Shown: piece by piece, positions 1 to 10,909 of the stretch
Position numbering within the stretch: the stretch's first letter is position 1
Layout of the letters: each line of letters begins with the position of its first letter
Origin: Usnea hakonensis
Lineage: Eukaryota; Ascomycota; Lecanoromycetes; Lecanorales; Parmeliaceae
Reading direction: 5' to 3'
DNA: 64,000 nt
NCBI GenBank assembly: GCA_013423325.1
Contig: BLJB01000043.1
Span: 310,001 to 374,000, forward strand
The notes under the pieces: generated by a model
Seen by the model: the letters and a program-made list of their open reading frames with translations, nothing else
Told to the model about the DNA's origin: nothing
The model's database searches: none
Translations under genes and position numbers: made by a program

Positions 1-1938
1 CTTCCCCATGCAATTACTCCAATCGATGCCGCCAACCTTTACACTGCCCAGTTGCCTCCCTAATAGCACGTTAAAATCATCCAATCTTTCCTTTGCCCAT
101 TGCACACAGCTGCTCATCATGACAGGGGGAAAACATTGTTGGTACGTTTTTACGGTGTTACGGATCAAAGCAAAGTAGACGTATGAAAGCTGGTTGATGT
201 GCTCGAGTAAATCGCCTTGAAACATGATACTGCGAGCGCGGGTGTGGATGAGCGCAGTGCGGGCAGCAAGGTAGGTGGTGCGAGCAAGCGGTGTGAAATT
301 AAGACGGACGAGATAGGCGATATTGGCTTGGGTGGCGGTCAACTGCGCGTGGGTAGCTGTGAGTCGGAGAGTGAGAACGTCTGTATTCTATCAGTCTCGT
401 TTCTAGGATAAAGGACCATAAGAGTAATGACCTGCAAGCTCCCTGGCCCTTTCATCGACCTTGGTAGTGATAAGGTCTTGGGCTAACATGTTGCCTTTGA
501 GGCCTTTGGCTAATCTCCTAAGTTTCTCAACACGTCGAACGGCGTCTTCGAACTTTTGCAGAGCAACTTCGCTGTCGAGCTCGTCGATCTGACCGTCGAC
601 CCACCGAAGGTTTTGATGCTTACCGTCCACCTCGATCAGGATTTCAGGTCGTTCTTTGGCGCCACTGAGTGATCTCAAAAGATCTGTTTTGTTGGAGGTG
701 GCTGGATCTCTCGTGGTCAGATAGTCCATAGCCTCTTTGCTCTTGTTGATGTTCTCTTCCATGTCTGCTTGTAAAGTCTTGCGCAACTCATCAGAAGTCC
801 TTCGGAATGCCTGTAAGAGGCTTGTCTTCTCTGTATTCGACGACTTATCACTACGATACGTAAAGGACTCGTGGCCATATCTAATGCTGATTGCATTGGA
901 CATGCCGCTTCGGTCACTGACACCCGACGATCCACCAGATGCAAGATCAACAACGTCGATTTCCTGCAAGGGCCAGCATTTGTCGGCAACCGTCCTCGAG
1001 GAGGTATTTTGCCCGGCGTCGCCATTAGCTATAGCATTTGGATCTACTCGCCGCTTCCTCTTAGTGGCAACCATCAGATGGTCGTTGAGAAGAAAGATAT
1101 GCGCATAACGCTTTGCCTTCCAGGTAGCAGCATCCAACTCCAGCCAAGTACTCTGCTCGAGAACCACATGCCTGCCCGGTATAGCGGGCAAGAATTTCTG
1201 CGAACCCTCGACATTTTTCCACAGTGCATGTAATTGGGTATTCCACATTGCCTCTAGATTAGCTACCGAGCTCCTGTTTGCCTGTTTGCGAGCTCTTGCT
1301 CTTGCACCATCATCCAAAGCGGCGCGCGGCTCTGGTGCTCCAGCATTTATTGAAGCTTGGCTCAGGGAAGTCGTAAGCTCGGACATGAGGCTCCGGAGCG
1401 TCCGCATCTCCCCTTTAAGTTTTTCCGCCTCTTTGGAGATCTTAATGAATTGGGTTCGGTTCTGGTAGACATTTTGCTGCAAATCGGTCGAGGTGCGATT
1501 TTTGAGCTTTCGAAGGCTTGATTGATAGTCTCGAAGCTCTTTATCGGAAGCGTCTGATAGCAGATCTCTGCAATAATTCTCTACGTGCAGATTAGGATCC
1601 TTCAGGGCATTCGCATCTAGCTGGAGTTGCTGATTCTGTCGTGCCGATGATGGACGAGAATCAGACGGGGCAAATTGGGCAGGAAGAGCTGGAATAGATG
1701 GAACAGGTGGCGCATCGGTGTTGCTGAAGTCTGGAAGGTTAGTGAAACGCGTTGAGTACCTTCTCTTGACAAGGTCAGAAGTATTGGCCGTCGAAGTCTC
1801 GACTTTGCCATTTAGGTTGGGACGTGTAGGACCTCGTGAGGCTTGAGGAGCCGTCTGTATCGGGCCGGATATCTGCTTAGGTGCGGCTTGACGTGACTTC
1901 TTCTGGCGCAAAGAAAACCCTTTTCCTTTGTCCTCCAT
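1..1938 (-). CDS. EXO84: Exocyst complex component Exo84 (3' end beyond window)
   Basis: Subunit of the octameric exocyst, which tethers secretory vesicles at the plasma membrane. Best model is complement(join(1..380,432..1938)), at least 629 residues. The 51-nt intron 381-431 restores the frame: without it the protein ends in a short unrelated tail, with it the downstream reading continues as a helical Exo84-type C-terminal region to the window edge. Visible parts are a basic disordered N-terminus, a coiled-coil segment (about residues 125-190), a PH-like domain around residues 255-385, and the start of the helical cullin-repeat rod. I chose the ATG at 1938, giving MEDKGKGFSLR, because fungal Exo84 proteins begin in this style; an in-frame ATG at 2010 would add 24 residues. 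It is divergent from TOM20. Family assignment rests on recognised sequence style, not on a search. Confidence 0.88.
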
Positions 1939-2192
1939 CGTAGCCAAATCTACAGTATCGCAATGCCAGGAGGGTGCCTCGGTGCTAAGCGCAAAGTGAA
2001 GCTTGGGCAAGATGTCGGAGAATTCTACGGGTTTGTCCGTGCACTTTTTTTCTTGGCATGACCTGTCTCAAATCACAAGAATTTTATGTCCATACCTTAG
2101 TATAACACGCAGCTTCGACTTTTGAGGGGCATCATCTTTAGAAAAGAGCCTTTTGTGCAGCCAATTAGCTTCTATTGCTTTAGAGGCCCAAC
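1939..2192. promoter_or_regulatory. Short bidirectional promoter region EXO84/TOM20
   Basis: The 254 bp between the chosen EXO84 start (minus) and the TOM20 start (plus) must hold both promoters and both 5' leaders. No canonical TATA box is obvious. If EXO84 starts at the upstream ATG (2010), the spacer is only 182 bp. Confidence 0.5.
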
Positions 2193-2881
2193 ATGTCTTC
2201 TTCTGTCCGGACATCTACCGTTGTGATAGCTTCTGCCGGTGTTATCATAACTGGTTTCCTCGGTAAGTGAGAGTGAGTACCTGCTTGTTTACAGAGCGTC
2301 TACACCGGCTGTTTATATCCGTCTTCCCCGATTTTTTGATACATACGAGCTAAATCGCTTTGCCATGTAGCTTACGCAGTCTACTTTGATCATAAACGGC
2401 GGTCGGATCCAGAATTCAGAAAAGCTCTGAAGAAAGAGTCGCGAAGGGAAGCACGAGCTGCAAAGGAAGAAGCAGAGGCACAAGGCGTACAGCAGAAGCA
2501 TGCCATCGAGAATGCGGTGAGCGAGGCTAGAGAAGAGGGATTCCCTACGGATGTGGAAGACAAAGAGGCATACTTCATGAACGAAGTCGGACAGGGGGAG
2601 GTTCTATGCCAGGACGGTATGTTCGATGCCCGATCAAAGGCGAAGCCTTGCACATTAAGACGGATTATCCAGGTAGCAAGCAAATTGAGGCAGCGCTCTG
2701 CTTCTACAAGGCTCTCAAAGTCTATCCTCAGCCTCGAGACCTTATTCAAATTTACGACAAGACTGTCCCTAAGCCGATTATTGACATACTAGCGGAGATG
2801 ATCGCTTTGGACCCGACAATCAGCGTTGGTCCTTTCGGCGTAGGGGGGTCAGGACCTGGTTCTTCGACCGGGATTGACTGA
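2193..2881 (+). CDS. TOM20: Mitochondrial import receptor subunit Tom20
   Basis: Outer-membrane receptor of the TOM complex that binds mitochondrial presequences. Model join(2193..2262,2371..2616,2673..2881) encodes 174 residues (525 nt, in frame). Exon 1 plus the start of exon 2 give a single N-terminal membrane anchor (about residues 9-27, Val/Ile/Ala/Gly rich). A charged Lys/Arg/Glu/Ala helix follows, then the TPR-like core with the motifs GFPTDVE, KEAYFMNEV, AALCFYKALKVYPQP and YDKTVPKP, and a Gly-rich tail. Introns are 2263-2370 (GTAAGT...TAG) and 2617-2672 (GTATGT...CAG). The length is close to fungal Tom20. It shares a short promoter region with EXO84. Confidence 0.93.
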
Positions 2882-3742
2882 GCTTCGTTTCGTCAATCGC
2901 ATTGGACTCTCACCTCTATTTGTTCGTTGACAGCATATCGCAGCTCCACCAAAGCCGGATCAGAGTGTTGGTTAGGATTTTTGTTAGTCCACCATTCCAT
3001 TGTACATATTACTGTGCAGCATGGATCGGGGAAGGGCTTGAAGAGCCTGGTGTATATAGACGGAGATGATTGGACGAAGAAAGAGGGGTGCGGACTGCTT
3101 CCGTTCGTACGAGCAGCATTACTTGATAGATATTAATATATGAAATCAATTGCACCACACATTTGAAGATACGGTATAAATATGTGATGTTGTAGGAAAC
3201 CTGGACTACTTTCATATTATTGCTGCAACAATGAGAGATTGAAGATACATGCTTTACTACATGAGATGACAAGAGTATGAAACGCGAGACGGGTTAAAGG
3301 ATTAGGCCTATTAATAAAAAAAGTGCTTGTCGTACATGAAAGTCATTTTATTGGCCGGCTTGGCAGATGTGTTTAGGGGGTATGTACCCGGTGATAGCAA
3401 AAGTTCCAGGCTGAAACCTGCCTGCATGTCTCGGTCCTTTATTTTGCGGGGGGCGCATAAGTTCTATCCTGCAGAAGCATAGATTAGGTGTTCCTCTCCA
3501 TCCACTCTTTCTTAAAAAAGTCTTATAGGCTTGTATACCACGCATTAGAAAGCAACTGGATTGCTCCACTGGGTTGCTCCTACCACAATTCTTTCAACTC
3601 CAATTGTTTATCGACTTCTGTCGGATTCCTCTCTTTCTAAATTACCTTTTTCCGATTCCCATCCTTCCCACTACTAAATATTTAATACGCCTGCCCATAC
3701 GAGAAGCCCCTGTCCAGAGACACCAGAACATCTCGTTCAAAA
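2882..3742. other. Intergenic: TOM20 3' region and GH72 gene promoter
   Basis: No gene is supported here. Several short frames exist but none resembles a protein family. The last 150 bp before 3743 are CT-rich (for example around 3625-3665), a common feature of strong filamentous-fungal promoters, and the start codon context at 3739-3745 (CAAAATGC) is good. Confidence 0.5.
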
Positions 3743-5324
3743 ATGCTTCGAGTGAGACCTTCTCCCCGGACTATTTTTATTCTCATGTCACTAATTGTCT
3801 CAGCCTCTCTGTCCATTGTTTTCAGGCCTTCTGCTCTGCGCGACCCTTGCCTCAGCTGTACAGAACGTGAAGGTCCAAGGTGCCAACTTTGTAAACAATG
3901 TCACGAGCAATCGTTTTCAGATCATTGGTGTTGCGTACGTCGCACAACCCGAACCCTTTGCTTCGATAAAGTACCTTACCATCAAAACAACAACTGATAC
4001 TTTTCCCAGCTACCAGCCCGGCGGTTCCGACGCGTTCAGTGCTACATCGAACACTGACCCTCTGAGCAATGGCACCAGCTGCCTCCGTGACGCTGCCCTC
4101 ATGCAACAGCTCGGTATCAACACAATTCGAGTCTACAATGTTGATCCAACCTTGAACCATGATCTATGTGCCTCCATCTTCAATGCCGTCGGCATATACA
4201 TGTTCATAGACGTCAACTCACCTCTGCCACTCCAGAGTCTGGATCCTGGGAATCTGGTTACCTCCTACAGCTCGACCTACTTGAACCATATTTTCAGTGT
4301 AGTGGAAGCGTTTGGACCTTACCCGAATACTTTGGCCTTCATCTCAGCCAATGAAGTGATGAACACTGTGGCCACTGGACAAACGGCACCACCATATCTC
4401 CGAGCAGTGACCAGGGATCTCAAAAATTATATCTCGAAGCATTTGAACCGTACGATACCTGTTGGCTATTCTGCAGCGGACGTTTCAGAGATCTTAACAG
4501 ACTCCTGGGCTTATCTTTCATGTGATATTGAAAGCGAGTCCTCAGATGTATCCCGCTCCGACTTCTTCGGTCTGAATTCCTACTCCTGGTGTGGACCTAC
4601 TAGTCCGACTGCAAACTACGATGCGTCTAGCTATGATACTATAATCTCTACCTTTGGCAATACGAGTATTCCCATATTCTTCTCCGAGTACGGCTGTAAC
4701 AAGGTGGAGCCCCGTGTCTTCGACGAGGTTCCTGTGCTCTACGGCAACATGACCTCGGTGATGAGTGGTGGTCTGGTTTACGAATACTACGAGGAAGATA
4801 ATAATTATGGATTGGTCTGGATTTACGATAACGGCACAGCTCAGCTACGAAATGACTACAACGCCCTTCAAACGCAGTACAACACTCTGAATGTCAAGGC
4901 TCTGCAGAGTATGGATTCTTCCGCCACAAGCATCCAATCACCAAAGTGCAGTAGCAGCCTGATTTCGTCCAGTGGCTTCAATACCTCATTTACCCTTCCA
5001 GCTGTGCCCTCAGGGGGCCAAAGTCTGATCAACAATGGCATTTCCAATCCAAATCAAGGAAAGCTCGTAAGTGTGACTACCACCACGGTGGCGGACATGG
5101 TCTACGATGCAAACGGCAACCCGATCAAGAATCTAGCCATCAAGCCGCTCGCTGATGATGAGAGCAATACGCCAAATGGGAGCAACACCTCTGGACAGTC
5201 TTCGTCTTCGTCGACAACAGCCGCAACTCCATCGCCTACGAAGAAAGGAGCTGCGGGTCGCAAGGACATCGGGATCCAGACAATTATCGGGATTCTGGCT
5301 GTGTCTTTCTTTCTCCAATTTTAG
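3743..5324 (+). CDS. GPI-anchored beta-1,3-glucanosyltransferase, GH72 family
   Basis: Cell-wall enzyme of the Gas/Gel/Phr family that cuts and religates beta-1,3-glucan chains at the outer face of the plasma membrane. Model join(3743..3751,3804..5324), 509 residues. Exon 1 contributes only Met-Leu-Arg; the 52-nt intron has a CTAAT branch site and TCTCAG acceptor, and splicing creates a normal signal peptide (MLRPLCPLFSGLLLCATLASA). The two GH72 acid residues are visible: Glu187 in SANEVMN (acid/base) and Glu298 in FFSEYGC (nucleophile). No C-terminal CBM43 cysteine box is seen, so this is the GAS4/5-Gel1-like subtype. A Ser/Thr-rich stretch precedes a hydrophobic C-terminal tail typical of GPI signals. 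Family known; the subtype is my inference. Confidence 0.93.
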
Positions 5325-6227
5325 CCTTTTCTAATGTGGCTTTGAGGGGCTGACGACGTACGCAGCTGGACTGAGAATATTCTTTTCACACACATGGGTA
5401 GCATTGATAATACTTTGTGCAGCGAAGGCGTTAAGGACGCTTTGTAGATTATCAGACTGCCGACTTCCATGCTCGCACGAGTATTGTTTATTAGAAGATA
5501 AAATCATAAGCGTTTCTGTATTCTTTATTGGTAAATGTCTTGCAAGGATATTTCGTAGAACAAGTCCCTTGCAACTCCCTCCCTCCCTTCCGGTAGAGCC
5601 AGTTTCGATGCATTGATCTCTGAATGCTTTAGATGGCTATTGGCCCCATGAAATATGCAGATCTGCGTTACGCACGCAACACAAAGCGGCTTGGTTATTA
5701 ATGCAGGACGAAGGCATGGTAGGTTTGAAATGCTAGTAAACTTCCATGGGTAGGTAAGGTAGTAAACTGTACTGCTTTACTCGCCGACCACCGGGTGGCT
5801 TTTCAAAAACCATGGTCTCCACTGAATATCTTATTCTCTGAGCGAGCTGTCGAATGACTTGACGTTTCTTACGAGAGAGAGGATCAGTGTTGATAGAAGA
5901 AGCCAAGTACTGTGGACGAAGCTCTTTCCAAAACAATGTGTTCCCCCTATTTTCACCGTCCATGTGAGAGTGTGGTACCTCCTTTCCTCGTGAGCACATG
6001 GCCCTGATCGAAATGGATCTCGATTCCAAGAGGGCAAGGCAGCCTCTTCGATTGGAAACATGGTTTTTCAAAACTTTTGTTTGATTGCTATCACTCGAAA
6101 AAGACTAAACCAACCGGCCGTTAACCGGGGAGCAGTGCTCGACCCGGGGTATCACACCATGAAGCAACCAAACGCCAACAGGAAAAACGCCAGTAGAAAA
6201 AAATCAAAACGCCAACAAGAACCCCCG
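5325..6227. other. Convergent intergenic region GH72 / ULP1
   Basis: About 0.9 kb between two genes that point at each other, so it carries both 3' ends. No coding signal I can support. It contains one copy of the dispersed GGTAGGTAAGGTAG motif at about 5749-5763. Confidence 0.45.
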
Positions 6228-9200
6228 CTATTCGAAAACAATATGGGGCTCAAAGTCCCCAGAGAAACCGCCATTGAGGAGTTCCGCAACAAGACAGCGA
6301 CGTTGCAGGGGCATATCCCTTGCAGAAACAGCCATTGGATCAACTCCCAGCACAATCATCTTTGCTGTCGTCACTGTAAACACTCCGCAATCGTTGGCAT
6401 TGTTCTGCGCTGGACCCTTTCCACGGCCAGGATATGCAGGATCCTCGACAACAGTCCATTCCGAGTCGACGTACGAACGGCCCAGCTCCCCCCTCAACCA
6501 CTTCTTGGTGGTCTCCACCTTGTCAAAACTAGACCCATGCATAGAATCAAAAACTTCAATTGTCTTTCGTACTGGAGACACAACCACTAGAGTCCAATGG
6601 GCTTTGCTTGGGTTGCATGGTATGAAAACGTACTCGACGTTCTTTAAGTCGTTACCACCAATCTTGGCACGGGTTGACCACCTCTTAACGGCATCATAGC
6701 CGCGCTCTTTCAGAGCTGTGTAGAAGAACGGATTGAAGGCATGCATCCGAGGTTTTGCGCCACGAGGATGGCCCATCGCCCGGTGACCGTAGTCGACGAC
6801 TGCCTGTAGATAACCACTGATTATCTCATCGTTCAGCCAGCCACTCAGATCATCTCCTGTCCCAGGCTGAGGAAGTACCATTCCGAAGTCACGGCGGGTT
6901 AGAGGATTCCCAACACTTGTCATGGCAAGCTGCTCCCTCATACCCTTCCCCATGTTGATGCGGACCTTTTCATCCCATTCTGATGGTAGTGATTGAATCA
7001 CTCTCTCCTTTGGGATCCGCCGACCTCCAGTTTTCCGGCGCTCCTCCTCCTCCTCCTCTGCCTTGATCCGCGCCCTCTCCTCAGCCTCTTCCCTATCCTT
7101 GCGGGCCTTCTCTAGAGCCTCCTCCTTGTCCTTGCGAGCTTTCGCCTCAGCTGCAATTGCATCTCTCAATTTCTGGGCTTGGTCTTCTTTCTCCTGCCGG
7201 CGAAGTGAAGAACGACGGCTAGAGATCGTTAACTCCTCGAGCTTTGGGGACAGATGAGATGGTGGAGTCGATGGTTCTGCGAGGGCGTTCTTTGTAGGAG
7301 ACTCCACTGATGCAACGCTCGTCTCGTCTTCGCTGAGAGAGCTTAAGCGAGAAGTATGCTCATCGCTTGGATTATGAGTTGCGTCGGTATGCTCGTCTGT
7401 CGACGTAAGATGGGAAACGTCGGAGTTATTCAATGAAATCGAGCTCATGCTCAATTCATTATTAGCGGATGGTGGTTGGCAGATTTGATGTCGTGGGTCC
7501 AATTCTGATTTTGTTTCTGATTTCTGCGTTGATGAACTTGCCAGAGGCGACAAGTCACTGGGCACGCTGCTCAAAATACTGCTGTCCTCGCGAGACGAAG
7601 CAGGACTGGGATGAGACATAGCCTCATGCTTTACAAACCGTTTGGTACCTGTGACAGGTCCTTTTTCTGGCCAGCTGACCTTCTTTGGTGTTTTTGGCAC
7701 CTTATGAATATTCGCATTGTTGACACGTTCTAGCAAAGGGGACCTCTTCTTCGATTTTCCTTGAACGCGCTCATATAGCGATCGGATAGACCATTTTGAT
7801 GGTGATCCTCCGGGTGTTGTAGTCATCATTGCCGATGCTACAGGAGTTGCGCCTCGTGGGTAATCTGAAAAGTCGGGCTCAGCCTCATGTATATCAGTCA
7901 TACCATCGACTGCTGCCTCTAAAGATGATTCGGCCAGAGGAGATTTTTGGGAGTTGATCAATGCATTTGGGCTAGTCTCTTGCTGCAGATGGGTCGAAGG
8001 CACGTCAGCCAAAGGAGATCGGGGTAAATCGATCGATCCAATGGAGTTCGTTCTCTGTGATGTGATCCGCGGTACGTCAGCCAAAGGAGATCGGGGTAAA
8101 TCGATCAATCCAATGGAGTTCGTTCTCAGGGACGCGTTGATGTGTGATACATTAGTCAAAGGAGATCGGGGTAAATCGATCGATCCGATGGAGTTCGTTC
8201 TCGGGGACGCGTTGATGTGTGATACATCAGTCAAAGGAGATCGGGGTAAATCGATCGATCCGATGGAGTTCGTTCTCGGGGACATGTTGATATGTGATAC
8301 ATCAGTCAAAGGAGATCGTGGTGAGTCGATAGACTTGATAGAAGGCGTTCCCAGTGGTGGGTAAGACATTTCAGCAGTTGCAGCGGGCGAGTCAGTAATC
8401 GAGTCTTCGGCCCTCATGGGCGATACGTCCGCCAAAGAAGGTTGATATACGTCGTTCGGTCCTATGTAAGTGGTGCCGAGCGGAGGTTCAACATATTCGG
8501 TCATAGCTCTGCGCAGCTCCAAAGGAGATCGGGATGAACCGTTCGACCCAAGGGGAGTTGGAGCACTATGTTGGTGGAGCGCCTCCGAGGTAGCTATGTG
8601 CGGGTCCGAAGGAGATTGATGTAAGTCGTTCGGTCGAATGGAGGGCATGCTGCGAAGCTGATATAAATGTAGGAGAGTTGACGGGCTCAGAGATTTCAAT
8701 CCATCAGTTGTTCCAGTAGGTACTACAGTAGTAGTCATACCGTGTTGCTGAGGAGAACATATACGAGATCCTTTCGCCGAAGGAGATCGGTCTGATTCGA
8801 TCATTCCAGTGCCTTTGGTCTCTTGTAGCCGTTTGGGAAGATTGGTGGCTTGGCATTGTATCTTCCTAGGAGGTCGATGAATGGACTCGAGTTCTTTGCA
8901 AATCTTGATGTGCCACTCGTCTAGAAGCTCACCTCTGAAGTTTCGTGGTCGAGTATCGACATTCTCCGATGGAGGTCGCATTATAGGGATGCGTACTTCT
9001 GGTACGTCAGACTCGTCCGACGCTTCGCTGCATGGTGTATCGAATTCGTCGACAGCTTGCTCGCCTTGTGTCGATTTTTCATCGGCATTTTGGCCGAGAG
9101 ATATAGCCAACACGTCACTAGCTGGCGAATTTGGAGTTGGCGATTTAGTCGAAGAGAACCTCGGTGATTCTGGTGATTCTGGGAATGTTCCCGGAAGATG

Positions 9201-10046
9201 ATATGGGGAGGAAGGCAAGGTCGCATTTGGCCGAGCATCTTCATCTGTCTCCATATCCTGAAGCGCACCGGACATCATGGGCTCAGATTCAGTCTGATGA
9301 ATGATACCAGACATCGCTTGATCATTTTCAAGCGAGGTAACAGAGGCGCCAATGCCCAGAGGCACCAGGATGCTGGGAGAGGAATCCACAATGCAGTCAT
9401 GATTGTTCACGGCGGCTTGATCAAGCGTAGCCGTGGGCCGTGCCCTTGGTGGAGCAACGGGTATATGGGTACGGCCTCCTGGTGACGTAGGAGACACGCG
9501 GCGGATGATGGGGCATGGGCGACGGTGTGGCGGGCCATGGCGGCGATGCCTTCGAGGTGAAAGTTCGGGACGAGGAGCCAATGTCGTCCTCGTAATCTCG
9601 ACAAGGCGACGTTTGGCAGAATCGCCAATGCGGACAGCAACGGTGGCGGTGTGTTTGTAAACGTGGTCAGCCACTTCGCAAGCAGCGAAGACAACCATCG
9701 CGGTCCCATAGATGATCCACTTGACCACCTCCGGGAGGTAGTAACCAATGGGTTGCCGTGGTTGTGGCTGAATGATTGGTTCTAAGATGATATTCCCATT
9801 GGAATCTGTGACATACTGTGCAGGTCGGCCGTCAAAGTCTATTGCAGGCCCCACCAGGTCGGTTTGGTGACGCAAGGTGTCTGTCACTTGGTATGCTGAA
9901 TAACCTTCGTTGGCGTGGTATGGTTCATTCGATTCATTGTAGGTATCAAAGGATCTCTTTCGCCATGGGGATGAAGGTGGTTGAATGATGTGGAGTGACG
10001 AGTCCTGTTGCCAGTCCATGCGATCACTGCCCGGGCTAGTGTCCAT
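6228..10046 (-). CDS. ULP1: Ulp1-type SUMO protease (peptidase C48) with long repeat-bearing N-terminus
   Basis: Cysteine protease that processes SUMO precursors and removes SUMO from targets. Single exon, 1272 residues, starting at ATG 10046 (MDTSPGSDRM). The catalytic domain is the last ~230 residues, with His1150 in KAHWTLVVV, Asp1167 in EVFDSM, oxyanion Gln1214 in PAQNN and nucleophile Cys1220 in NDCGVF, the expected C48 order. A Lys/Glu/Arg coiled coil lies just before it (about residues 955-1010). The middle is disordered and Ser/Pro rich, with five near-perfect 24-25-residue repeats (see separate entry) and more degenerate copies upstream. A hydrophobic stretch at about residues 107-125 is unusual for the family. 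The long disordered N-terminus is typical of fungal Ulp1 and may carry localisation signals (inference). Confidence 0.93.
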   Translation of the reverse strand: MDTSPGSDRMDWQQDSSLHIIQPPSSPWRKRSFDTYNESNEPYHANEGYSAYQVTDTLRHQTDLVGPAIDFDGRPAQYVTDSNGNIILEPIIQPQPRQPIGYYLPEVVKWIIYGTAMVVFAACEVADHVYKHTATVAVRIGDSAKRRLVEITRTTLAPRPELSPRRHRRHGPPHRRPCPIIRRVSPTSPGGRTHIPVAPPRARPTATLDQAAVNNHDCIVDSSPSILVPLGIGASVTSLENDQAMSGIIHQTESEPMMSGALQDMETDEDARPNATLPSSPYHLPGTFPESPESPRFSSTKSPTPNSPASDVLAISLGQNADEKSTQGEQAVDEFDTPCSEASDESDVPEVRIPIMRPPSENVDTRPRNFRGELLDEWHIKICKELESIHRPPRKIQCQATNLPKRLQETKGTGMIESDRSPSAKGSRICSPQQHGMTTTVVPTGTTDGLKSLSPSTLLHLYQLRSMPSIRPNDLHQSPSDPHIATSEALHQHSAPTPLGSNGSSRSPLELRRAMTEYVEPPLGTTYIGPNDVYQPSLADVSPMRAEDSITDSPAATAEMSYPPLGTPSIKSIDSPRSPLTDVSHINMSPRTNSIGSIDLPRSPLTDVSHINASPRTNSIGSIDLPRSPLTNVSHINASLRTNSIGLIDLPRSPLADVPRITSQRTNSIGSIDLPRSPLADVPSTHLQQETSPNALINSQKSPLAESSLEAAVDGMTDIHEAEPDFSDYPRGATPVASAMMTTTPGGSPSKWSIRSLYERVQGKSKKRSPLLERVNNANIHKVPKTPKKVSWPEKGPVTGTKRFVKHEAMSHPSPASSREDSSILSSVPSDLSPLASSSTQKSETKSELDPRHQICQPPSANNELSMSSISLNNSDVSHLTSTDEHTDATHNPSDEHTSRLSSLSEDETSVASVESPTKNALAEPSTPPSHLSPKLEELTISSRRSSLRRQEKEDQAQKLRDAIAAEAKARKDKEEALEKARKDREEAEERARIKAEEEEEERRKTGGRRIPKERVIQSLPSEWDEKVRINMGKGMREQLAMTSVGNPLTRRDFGMVLPQPGTGDDLSGWLNDEIISGYLQAVVDYGHRAMGHPRGAKPRMHAFNPFFYTALKERGYDAVKRWSTRAKIGGNDLKNVEYVFIPCNPSKAHWTLVVVSPVRKTIEVFDSMHGSSFDKVETTKKWLRGELGRSYVDSEWTVVEDPAYPGRGKGPAQNNANDCGVFTVTTAKMIVLGVDPMAVSARDMPLQRRCLVAELLNGGFSGDFEPHIVFE
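8004..8345 (-). repeat. In-frame 75-bp tandem repeat inside ULP1
   Basis: Five units are anchored by the string AAAGGAGATC on the plus strand at 8011, 8083, 8158, 8233 and 8308, so spacings are 72, 75, 75 and 75 bp. In protein these are 24-25-residue units of the form RTNSIGSIDLPRSPLTDVSH. Inner units are nearly identical at DNA level, while flanking units decay to partial matches such as PSLADVSP, which points to recent expansion from an older degenerate repeat. Each unit carries an S-P dipeptide, a possible proline-directed phosphosite. Confidence 0.9.
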
Positions 10047-10909
10047 GATGGATGGTAGCGCAGTGGCTTGTACTCTCTGATGGAAGGAAGGATGATCAAT
10101 GTATCACAAATCAATGGATGAAGAAGGTACGGTGGATCAAATGTGGTTTTGATGTATTTGATGTGGATGATGGTTGATGGTTGATGAGGAAGGAAGGGAG
10201 AAGAAAACAAAGGGAAGATTTATTGTTATGATGGGCAGCGGGCCTAAATCTTTTAGCGTCATTGAAAAGGTTGGCAACCAAGAAAGGCAAGAGCGTTGAT
10301 GTTTCTTGGCATCTGCTGTGAGTGTTGAGGGAGTCGCGACTTGGCGCTGGTGGTGTTGACCATGATGATGATGATAAAAAAGATGGCAAGCTCCCACATT
10401 GACTATCGTCTTTTAGCCTTTTACTACCCGCAAGGACGCTAATGCAAGTAACCTTGAAGCCACAATCGATCGGCAGCATTCCCGAAGAGCCGCATCTCAA
10501 TCTCAAACATGAAACTGTCCATAAATATCCCGTCATATTTTATTTACCTACTTACCTACCTTACTTAACATCTCATTCGCAGCTGGAAGCCTGAGCGAGA
10601 GTGTACAAGTCTCAGGGTTGAGCCCTAAGATTTATCATGTCGCGGAAGAGAATGGGTTTTATCTTATGCAGAATAAATTTGTTTTTGTTAATCAAACTTG
10701 GCCTGTGGAAAACAGCCTTTACAACTTGCTAATGTTTTGTGTTCTCATGCCTCCTAAGACATACATTCCCAACTGTCTCACCCAGTCCAATCATTGTCGT
10801 AACATGTCGTCAAAATTCTTGTTCATACAATCATGGAAGATGCCGTTGCTTCAATATTCCAGACCCAAAACGCCAAACAAATGCCCTCGGTTCCAGCTCC
10901 AGCTCTTGA
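10047..10909. other. Intergenic: ULP1 promoter and PPS1 3' region
   Basis: Both neighbours are on the minus strand. It holds an ATG/ATGATG-rich low-complexity stretch around 10145-10190 and 10360-10380, and a TTTACCTACTTACCTACCTTACTTAAC block at about 10543-10568, one of several copies of this motif in the window. No gene supported. Confidence 0.45.

Noticed and set aside
8004..8345. Repeat array considered as a CRISPR
   Set aside because: Units are contiguous, in frame and inside a eukaryotic coding sequence, with no unique spacers of fixed length.
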